This document shows positions 58,480-64,000 of a DNA stretch of 64,000 bases, in pieces. The first letter of the stretch is position 1. The number at the start of each line of letters is the position of its first letter. A program made the position numbers and the translations under genes. Source of the stretch: Bradyrhizobium elkanii USDA 76 (GTDB lineage: Bacteria > Pseudomonadota > Alphaproteobacteria > Rhizobiales > Xanthobacteraceae). The stretch is taken from the NCBI RefSeq assembly GCF_023278185.1, contig NZ_CP066356.1, positions 5,076,001 through 5,140,000 of the forward strand, read 5' to 3'. The notes below the pieces were generated by a model, which did not search any database, was not told the origin of the DNA, and saw nothing but the letters and a program-made list of their open reading frames with translations.

Positions 58480-60015
58480 ATGTCTTTTTCCAATCTAGGC
58501 CTGTCCGATAAGGTCCTCGCCGCTGTTGCGGCTACCGGTTACACCACCCCCACTCCCATCCAGGAACAGGCAATCCCGCACGTTCTCGCGCGGCGCGACG
58601 TCCTCGGCATTGCCCAGACCGGCACCGGCAAGACCGCTGCCTTCGTTCTCCCGATGCTCACGATCCTCGAGAAGGGCCGCGCCCGGGCACGGATGCCGCG
58701 CACCCTGATCCTCGAGCCGACCCGCGAGCTCGCCGCGCAGGTGAAGGAGAACTTCGACAAATACGGCGCCGGCCAGAAGCTCAACGTCGCCCTGCTGATC
58801 GGCGGCGTCTCGTTCGGCGACCAGGACTCCAAGCTGATGCGTGGCGTCGACGTCCTGATCGCAACACCCGGCCGCCTGCTCGACCACACCGAACGCGGCG
58901 GACTGCTGCTCACCGGCGTCGAGTTGCTGGTGATCGACGAAGCCGACCGCATGCTCGACATGGGCTTCATCCCCGACATCGAGCGCATCTGCAAGCTCGT
59001 CCCGTTCACGCGGCAGACCCTGTTCTTCACCGCGACGATGCCGCCGGAAATCAGCCGCATCACCGAGACCTTCCTGCACAACCCGGCCCGGATCGAGGTC
59101 TCCAAGCCCGCGACGACCGCGGTGACCGTGACCCAATCCCAGGTGCCCGCGGGCCGCGAGCCGCACGAGAAGCGCGAGATCCTCCGCCGCCTGCTGCGCG
59201 ATGCCAAGGACCTCAACAACGCGATTATCTTCTGCAATCGCAAGCGCGAAGTCGCCGTCCTTCACAAGTCACTGCAGAAGCACGGCTTCAGCGTCGGCGC
59301 CCTGCATGGCGACATGGACCAGAGCGCCCGCATGGCCGCGCTTGATCAATTCCGCAAGGGCGAACTGCCTCTCTTGGTGGCCTCCGACGTCGCCGCCCGC
59401 GGCCTCGATATTCCCGCCGTCAGCCACGTCTTCAACTTCGATGTGCCGCATCACCCCGACGACTACGTCCATCGCATCGGCCGCACCGGCCGCGCCGGTC
59501 GTACCGGTACCGCGATCTCCATCGTCACGCCGCTCGACAGCAAGTCGATAGCCGCGATCGAGAAGCTGATCGGCCAGCAGATTCCGCGCACCGAGGGCGA
59601 CTACTCCGTTCACAGCGAAGCCTCCGACGAGGACGCCGCGCCGCGCCGCTCGCGTGGCCGCGAAGGTTCGCGCGATGGTGCCCGCGGCGGCCGCAAGCCG
59701 CGCCGTGAGCGCGAGGCGCGCCACGGTGAGCGCGAGGCGCGCCACGGTGAGCGCGAGGCGCGCCACGGTGAGCGCGAGCCGCGCCACGGTGAACGCGAAA
59801 CGCGTCACGAGCGGGAGCCCCGCGAGGAGCGTGCGGCGAAGCCGGAGCGTGAACCGCGCCACGGCCGCAATTCGGCTCCGCAGGCCGCGCCGTCGCACGT
59901 GCCGTCGATCGGACGTGCCGAGCCACGGCGGCCGCAGCGCGAGGTGGACCACGAGCCCGCCGATCATTCGCACCTGCCCGCCTTCCTGCTGCGACCTGTG
60001 CGCGCACGCGCGTAA
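58480..60015 (+). CDS. DEAD-box ATP-dependent RNA helicase
   Basis: A 511-residue RNA helicase of the RhlE type. Motifs in order: Q motif TPTPIQEQAIP, Walker A AQTGTGKTAAF, PTRELA, TPGRLLDH, VIDEADRML, TAT in place of SAT, then the second domain with VASDVAARGLDIP and HRIGRTGRAG. The C-terminal ~130 residues are basic and disordered, with about five copies of a heptad (REARHGE). Such enzymes unwind short RNA duplexes in ribosome assembly and cold adaptation. The start ATG follows GAGG. Confidence 0.95.
   Translation: MSFSNLGLSDKVLAAVAATGYTTPTPIQEQAIPHVLARRDVLGIAQTGTGKTAAFVLPMLTILEKGRARARMPRTLILEPTRELAAQVKENFDKYGAGQKLNVALLIGGVSFGDQDSKLMRGVDVLIATPGRLLDHTERGGLLLTGVELLVIDEADRMLDMGFIPDIERICKLVPFTRQTLFFTATMPPEISRITETFLHNPARIEVSKPATTAVTVTQSQVPAGREPHEKREILRRLLRDAKDLNNAIIFCNRKREVAVLHKSLQKHGFSVGALHGDMDQSARMAALDQFRKGELPLLVASDVAARGLDIPAVSHVFNFDVPHHPDDYVHRIGRTGRAGRTGTAISIVTPLDSKSIAAIEKLIGQQIPRTEGDYSVHSEASDEDAAPRRSRGREGSRDGARGGRKPRREREARHGEREARHGEREARHGEREPRHGERETRHEREPREERAAKPEREPRHGRNSAPQAAPSHVPSIGRAEPRRPQREVDHEPADHSHLPAFLLRPVRARA
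59707..59811 (+). repeat. 21-bp tandem repeat inside the helicase gene
   Basis: Five copies start at 59707, 59728, 59749, 59770 and 59791; the first three are identical and the last two diverge. The period is a multiple of three, so copy-number changes keep the frame and lengthen or shorten the RE-x-RHGE tail. Confidence 0.85.
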
Positions 60016-60328
60016 GGCCTGCTCCGATGCCGCCGCGCCAGCGGCGGCGGTAGTCCAGGCAAGCTCTGTTGCCACCCGCGACCGGCGCACGCGCTGATCC
60101 GCAGCGTTTGAAGCAAATGCGTGCAGTCGCGCATCGCAGTTGCGAGCAAACGAAAAGCGTTCGAAAGTGGCGCTCAAGGCGGATAAAGATCGGGCGCGCC
60201 GCATGGTCGTCGCAGCCGGCTTCCCCGTAGTTCCACTGTTTACCTTGCCTTCACTCTCGTCCCGTACCCTCGCCCCAATAGTTTAGTCATTGCTGCCGGG
60301 CTTAATCGGCATTGCGTGCATTGAGGAC
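60016..60328. other. gap after the helicase gene
   Basis: A perfect hairpin (GCCGCCGC 60029-60036 with GCGGCGGC 60041-60048) lies 14 bases after the stop and could end the transcript, although it has no U tract. Nothing else in this 313-base gap is supported. Confidence 0.4.
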
Positions 60329-61402
60329 GTGACAGTGGTCAAGCTGCTGGACGAGCACGAACGTACGTTGGCCTTTGCCGAAGTCGCACTTGGCCAGATC
60401 CGCTCGCTTCGCCAGACCGCCGTCCCCCGCAACTATGAAATCTGGTACGTCTACGCGACCGGATACAACGCGCCGCTCAACAAGGTCATCAACGAGACGC
60501 TGGCGCGCAGCGGCAAGCTCTCTGAATCCGATCTCGAGCAGATCTACGAAACCTACCTTTCGCACATCAAGACCTCGGACCGCATCGACAAGGTCGGCGC
60601 CCGCGTCATCGGCGAGATCGACGCCGTCATGAAGCTGATCACCGACGCGCTCGGCGTGTCCGCGACCTATGACGCCAGCCTCGTCGGCGCCAGCGACAAG
60701 CTTGCGAGCGCGACCACCCGCGATCACATCAAGGCAATCGTCGATAGCCTGGTAAAATCGACGCGCGAGATGCGCGAGACCAATCAGGCGCTGGAGAACC
60801 GGCTCGCGCTGTCGAAGTCGGAGATCAGCGACCTGCAACACAGCCTCGAGGCGATCCGCGCCGAGAGCCTGACCGATCCGCTCACCGGCCTCGGCAACCG
60901 GAAATATTTCGACCGCTCGATCGACATGGCGGTGCAGGCCGCGCTCGCCAGCGGCGAGCCGCTGTCGCTCCTGATGTTCGACATCGACCACTTCAAGTCG
61001 TTCAACGACTCCTACGGCCATCTCACCGGCGATCAGGTGCTGCGGCTGGTGGCGCAGTCGCTGAAGCAGAACATCAAGGGCCAGGACATCACCGCCCGCT
61101 ATGGCGGCGAGGAATTCGCCGTGGTGCTGCCCAACACGGCGCTGCGGCAGGCGCTGACGGTCGCCGACCACATCCGCCGCGCCGTGATGGCCAAGGAGCT
61201 GAAGAAGAAGTCGACCGGCGAGATCCTCGGCCGTGTCACGATCTCGGTCGGCGTCTCCATGCTGAAGCCGTCCGACGATACGGACTCGCTGATCGAGCGC
61301 GCCGACGCCTGCCTCTATGCCGCCAAGCGCGCCGGCCGCAACCGTGTGATCTGCGAGGCCGATCCGGAATACAGCACCGAGATCCAGACCCGCGTGGCGT
61401 GA
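60329..61402 (+). CDS. diguanylate cyclase (GGDEF domain)
   Basis: A 357-residue cytoplasmic protein. The N-terminal ~185 residues form a helical domain (LLDEHERTLAFAEVALGQIR, ending in a coiled coil around RETNQALENRLALSKSEISD). The GGDEF domain follows: LTDPLTGLGNRKYFDRSID, FDIDHFKSFNDSYGHLTGD and the active-site motif GGEEF. It should make cyclic di-GMP from two GTP, with the helical part driving dimerisation. The start is probably the GTG at 60329, since the family region begins there; the frame extends to 60290. A PilZ effector is encoded at 10216. Confidence 0.9.
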   Translation: MTVVKLLDEHERTLAFAEVALGQIRSLRQTAVPRNYEIWYVYATGYNAPLNKVINETLARSGKLSESDLEQIYETYLSHIKTSDRIDKVGARVIGEIDAVMKLITDALGVSATYDASLVGASDKLASATTRDHIKAIVDSLVKSTREMRETNQALENRLALSKSEISDLQHSLEAIRAESLTDPLTGLGNRKYFDRSIDMAVQAALASGEPLSLLMFDIDHFKSFNDSYGHLTGDQVLRLVAQSLKQNIKGQDITARYGGEEFAVVLPNTALRQALTVADHIRRAVMAKELKKKSTGEILGRVTISVGVSMLKPSDDTDSLIERADACLYAAKRAGRNRVICEADPEYSTEIQTRVA

Positions 61403-61501
61403 GCCGCATATGCGGCTCTGCGGATTGCTTCGTCGCCCATGCTCCTCGCAATGACATGGACAAATTCGCTCATCCTTTCAGGGAGCGCAATCTCTCCCCT
61501 C

Positions 61502-61527
61502 GTCGTTCCGGCGAAAGCCGGGACGAC
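61502..61527. repeat. intergenic hairpin repeat with GAAA tetraloop
   Basis: GTCGTTCCGGC (61502-61512) pairs with GCCGGGACGAC (61517-61527), one G-T pair, across GAAA. The element (CGTCGTTCCGGCGAAAGCCG) is of a kind I associate with intergenic repeats in Bradyrhizobium. It lies between the converging GGDEF and TfoX-like genes and may terminate both. Confidence 0.5.
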
Positions 61528-61570
61528 ATCGAGCATGTTGCGTCATCGAGAGGCATACATTCACGGTCTC

Positions 61571-62053
61571 TCAGGATCGGGACCGATTCTTTCCTGTGCG
61601 CTTCTTCCGAGCCGAAGATTGCTTCGCAGTCGCCTTGCTCGACGCCACCTTCTTCCCTGCGGCCTTCCTTGCGGCGACCTTCTTCGCTGGCGCCTTCGAC
61701 TTTCGCGCAGCCGCTCGTTTCCTCGGCCGCTTGCGCAGCGCGGCGCGCTGGGCGGCGCCGAGCGCCGACCGTGCCCAGACCGCGAGGTCTTCCGAATCAT
61801 CGAACAGCCTTGCCGGCAGCTGCCAGTAGGAGTTCACCGTCACCGTCCTGGAACGCGTCTGATACTGGAACGGCCCGCAGCCTTCCGCCTCGAATTGCGG
61901 AATGGTCTGATCGTCGGCACGGAAGTAAAGCCCGGCTCGCAGCGCGAGCGCGAAATTGGTGCCGTCAGCCGAGATGCCGTAGCCGGAGAACATCCGGCGC
62001 AGCGTCACCGGGCCGAAGTCGGCGAACAGGTCGGTGAGGAATTCGCGGTCCAT
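61571..62053 (-). CDS. TfoX N-domain protein with lysine/alanine-rich tail
   Basis: A 160-residue protein. Residues 1-110 form a TfoX_N domain: FLTDLFADFGPVTLRRMFSG, then YGISADGTNFALALRAGLYF and YWQLPARLFDD. The last ~50 residues (KRPRKRAAARKSKAPAKKVA, and more K-K/A-A repeats) are typical of histone-H1-like, DNA-binding tails. TfoX proteins regulate competence in gammaproteobacteria; the stand-alone N-domain form is widespread and of unknown role. The tail suggests nucleoid association. The ATG follows AAGGGGG. Confidence 0.85.
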   Translation of the reverse strand: MDREFLTDLFADFGPVTLRRMFSGYGISADGTNFALALRAGLYFRADDQTIPQFEAEGCGPFQYQTRSRTVTVNSYWQLPARLFDDSEDLAVWARSALGAAQRAALRKRPRKRAAARKSKAPAKKVAARKAAGKKVASSKATAKQSSARKKRTGKNRSRS

Positions 62054-62135
62054 GTGCCGTCGCCCCCTTGCCGCTCATAGTGAAGAGCGCGCCAGCGCGT
62101 CTCGAACCCTATGAGGCCACTCTCGTGCCCTCGCA

Positions 62136-62178
62136 CATCCTTCGAGACGCCGCGCCAACGCGCGGCTCCTCAGGATGA
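62136..62178. repeat. palindromic intergenic repeat
   Basis: CATCCTTCGAGACGC at one end and CTCCTCAGGATG at the other can pair in a stem with internal loops. This CATCCTTCGAGACG..CTCAGGATG form is, from memory, frequent between genes of Bradyrhizobium. It lies directly downstream of sufA. Confidence 0.45.
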
Positions 62179-62203
62179 CGGCGGAGCGCGCGGAGGCCGA
62201 AAG

Positions 62204-62602
62204 CTAAACCGTGGCCGGCTTGAGCTGCACCGATTCGCCGCAACCGCAGGCGGAGACCTGGTTCGGGTTATTGAACACGAACTGGGCCTGCATCCTGTCG
62301 GCCACATAGTCCATCTCGGTGCCGAGCAGGAACAGCACGGCCTTCGGATCGACCAGGATCTTCACGCCCTTGTCCTCGACCACTTCGTCGGTCGGGCGGA
62401 TCTCGTGGGCATATTCGACGGTATAGGACTGCCCGGCGCAGCCGCCATTCTTGATGCCGACGCGCAGCCCGACGATCTCAGAGTCGGCGCGCTTGGTCAG
62501 CTCGGTGATCCGCTCCGCCGCGGCATCGGTCAGTCGCATGACCTGCGGGCGCGGCCGCTTCGGCTTGGCTGGGGTTGGTGAAGCTTGCGTCATGTCACTC
62601 AT
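62204..62602 (-). CDS. sufA: A-type iron-sulfur carrier (SufA/IscA family)
   Basis: A 132-residue Fe-S carrier. After a ~20-residue Pro-rich extension, the HesB/IscA domain has the three conserved cysteines C55 (NGGCAGQ), C119 and C121 (SACGCGES). It receives clusters from the SUF scaffold and delivers them to target proteins. It is the last gene of a leftward suf cluster, after the DUF59 protein. Two in-frame ATGs (62602 and 62593) are possible starts. Confidence 0.93.
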   Translation of the reverse strand: MSDMTQASPTPAKPKRPRPQVMRLTDAAAERITELTKRADSEIVGLRVGIKNGGCAGQSYTVEYAHEIRPTDEVVEDKGVKILVDPKAVLFLLGTEMDYVADRMQAQFVFNNPNQVSACGCGESVQLKPATV

Positions 62603-62672
62603 GTGGTCAGTCCCAGCGGCAAATCAATTGCCGATCTTGTCGAGCCTAAGCCTAATCTAATCCCCTAACGCA

Positions 62673-63044
62673 TCACCACATATTGAGGACGAGGCGCGCC
62701 TCGTCCGACATCCGGTCCGGCGTCCAGGCCGGATCCCAGACCAGGTTGACGTTGACGACGCCGACGCCGGGAACGCTGGCAACGGCGTTCTCCACCATCT
62801 GCGGCAGCTCGCCCGCGGCCGGGCAGTTCGGCGTGGTCAACGTCATCATGATGTCGACCGAGCGATCATCCTTGAGATCGACCTTGTAGATCAGGCCGAG
62901 CTCGTAGATGTCAGCCGGGATCTCCGGGTCGAACACCGTCTTCAGCGCCGCGACGATCTCGCCGCTCATGCGCTCGGTCTCCTCCGCCGGCAGTGCCGAG
63001 GTGGTTTCCATGGTGGCCGTCTTGACTTCGGCTGTATCGGTCAT
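62673..63044 (-). CDS. SUF system DUF59 (MIP18) protein
   Basis: A 123-residue protein of the MIP18/DUF59 family, known as SufT or the SUF-associated maturation protein. It has VFDPEIPADIYELGLIYKVD and TLTTPNCPAAGELPQMVENA, with the conserved cysteine of the T-x-P-x-C-P motif. It assists Fe-S cluster maturation. Its start codon overlaps the end of sufS by four bases, and sufA follows, so the three form one operon. Confidence 0.92.
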   Translation of the reverse strand: MTDTAEVKTATMETTSALPAEETERMSGEIVAALKTVFDPEIPADIYELGLIYKVDLKDDRSVDIMMTLTTPNCPAAGELPQMVENAVASVPGVGVVNVNLVWDPAWTPDRMSDEARLVLNMW

Positions 63045-64000
63045 GCGAACAATTCCCGCGCCTTGATCAGCGCCTGCGCCAGATGGTCGACTTCTTCCCT
63101 AGTATTATACATCCCGAAGGATGCGCGGCAGGTGGCCGTGACGTTGAACCGCTCTAAAAGCGGCATCACGCAATGCGTGCCGGCGCGCACCGCAATGCCC
63201 TGACGATCGATCACGGTCGCGACATCGTGGGGATGCGCGCCCTTCATCTCGAACGAGATCACCGGTCCCTTGTTGCGGGCGGTTCCGATCACGCGCAGCG
63301 AGTTGATCTCGCGCAGGCGCTCCTGCGCATAGGTGAGCAGCTCATGCTCATGCGCGGCGATGCGCTCCTTGCCGATCGAATTGACGTAGTCGATCGCAGC
63401 GCCGAGCCCGATCGCCTCGACGATCGGCGGCGTGCCGGCCTCGAACTTGTGCGGCGGATCGCCATAGGTGACCCAGTCCTTGGCCACCTCACGGATCATC
63501 TCGCCGCCGCCGTTGAACGGCCGCATCGCCACCAGATGCTCGTGCTTGGCATAGAGCGCGCCGATGCCGGTCGGTCCGTACACCTTGTGGCCGGTGAAGG
63601 CGTAGAAATCGCAATCGAGGTCCTGGACGTCGATCGGCAGGTGCACCGCGCCCTGTGCGCCGTCGACCAGCACCGGGATGCCGCGGGCGTGCGCCAGCCG
63701 GATCACGTCCTTGACCGGAACCAGCGTGCCGAGCGCGTTCGACATCTGGGTGATCGCGACGATCTTGGTGCGCGGCGTCAGGAGCTTTTCGAACTCCTCG
63801 ATCAGGAAGTTGCCCTCGTCGTCGACCGGCGCCCACTTGATCACGGCACCATGGCGTTCCCTGAGGAAGTGCCACGGCACGATGTTGGAGTGGTGCTCCA
63901 TGATCGAAAGGACGATCTCGTCGCCCTCCTTGATGTTCATCCCGCCCCAGGACGACGCCACCAGATTGATCGCCTCGGTGACGTTGCGGGTGAAGACGAT
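63041..64000 (-). CDS. sufS: cysteine desulfurase SufS, C-terminal part
   Basis: The frame enters from the right edge and 319 residues are visible. It reads IVFTRNVTEAINLVASSWGG at the edge, MEHHSNIVPW, the PLP lysine in FTGHKVYGPTGIGALY, and the mobile active-site cysteine in CRASFGMYNTREEVDHL. SufS takes sulfur from cysteine and passes it, usually via SufE or SufU, to the SufBCD scaffold. The first ~90 residues are outside the window. It overlaps the DUF59 gene by four bases. Confidence 0.95.
   Translation of the reverse strand: MVFTRNVTEAINLVASSWGGMNIKEGDEIVLSIMEHHSNIVPWHFLRERHGAVIKWAPVDDEGNFLIEEFEKLLTPRTKIVAITQMSNALGTLVPVKDVIRLAHARGIPVLVDGAQGAVHLPIDVQDLDCDFYAFTGHKVYGPTGIGALYAKHEHLVAMRPFNGGGEMIREVAKDWVTYGDPPHKFEAGTPPIVEAIGLGAAIDYVNSIGKERIAAHEHELLTYAQERLREINSLRVIGTARNKGPVISFEMKGAHPHDVATVIDRQGIAVRAGTHCVMPLLERFNVTATCRASFGMYNTREEVDHLAQALIKARELFA

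Noticed and set aside
59707..59811. Regular repeats that might suggest a CRISPR array
   Set aside because: The 21-bp units are directly contiguous without spacers and lie in frame inside the helicase gene.

Overview
The window is high-GC alphaproteobacterial chromosome and looks like Bradyrhizobium or a close relative. The evidence is the gene content (class I PHA synthase, EF-P with EpmA/EpmB, SUF genes, Omp25-type beta-barrel proteins, a porin N-terminal signature), compact genes with strong GC3 bias, and intergenic repeats of a type I associate with that genus. No prophage, insertion sequence, CRISPR array or rRNA operon is visible. The identification rests on recognition, not on a database search.

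Layout. 1-6 kb: the 5' end of a carbamoyltransferase, a glycine-rich secreted protein, a cyclase-family hydrolase, tRNA-Pro, a DUF192 protein, a double cold-shock-domain protein and a Sir2 deacylase. 6-9 kb: several very small proteins, a GrlR-like protein, and a gene-poor stretch (7279-8374) packed with promoter- and terminator-like signals that I read as a cluster of small RNA genes; a related copy lies at 2.2 kb. 9-15 kb: glutathione transferase, PilZ protein, a low-GC methyltransferase near tRNA-Glu, an M20 amidohydrolase and a TauE-type permease. 15-24 kb: PrsW-like protease, HdeD-like protein, DAHP synthase behind a well-formed aromatic-amino-acid attenuator, the EpmB/EpmA/EF-P cluster and an M23 peptidase. 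24-31 kb: a mixed region with a broken caspase-like gene, a secreted chorismate mutase, a DapA-like enzyme, a cupin, and an AhpD-like/MarR divergent pair with twin operators. 31-40 kb: recJ, glpX, hom and an aminotransferase on the minus strand, with an AraC regulator, an Omp and a haloacid dehalogenase between recJ and glpX. 40-52 kb: phaC, MAPEG, two different argC genes with a PaiB-like gene, an MBL hydrolase, DedA and parE. 52-64 kb: SDR, FAD monooxygenase, an intact caspase-like protein, two tandem AraC paralogues, a DEAD-box helicase, a GGDEF protein, a TfoX-like protein with a histone-like tail, and the sufS-DUF59-sufA end of a suf cluster.

How genes work together. EpmA and EpmB overlap and presumably modify the EF-P encoded divergently beside them. 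The 26-codon peptide upstream of DAHP synthase is rich in Tyr, Phe and Trp and is followed by mutually exclusive hairpins, so supply of aromatic amino acids should set aroG transcription. The aminotransferase, hom and glpX are co-oriented and closely spaced. The MarR-type regulator and the AhpD-like gene share a 62-bp divergent promoter carrying two copies of one palindrome. The PaiB-like gene and the type 1 argC overlap by one base and are probably translationally coupled.

The most notable observations are the aroG attenuator with a probably leaderless leader peptide, the small-RNA cluster with covarying two-hairpin copies at 2.2 and 7.7 kb, a hairpin that hides the ribosome binding site of a 26-residue membrane peptide, and the side-by-side type 1 and type 2 argC genes.
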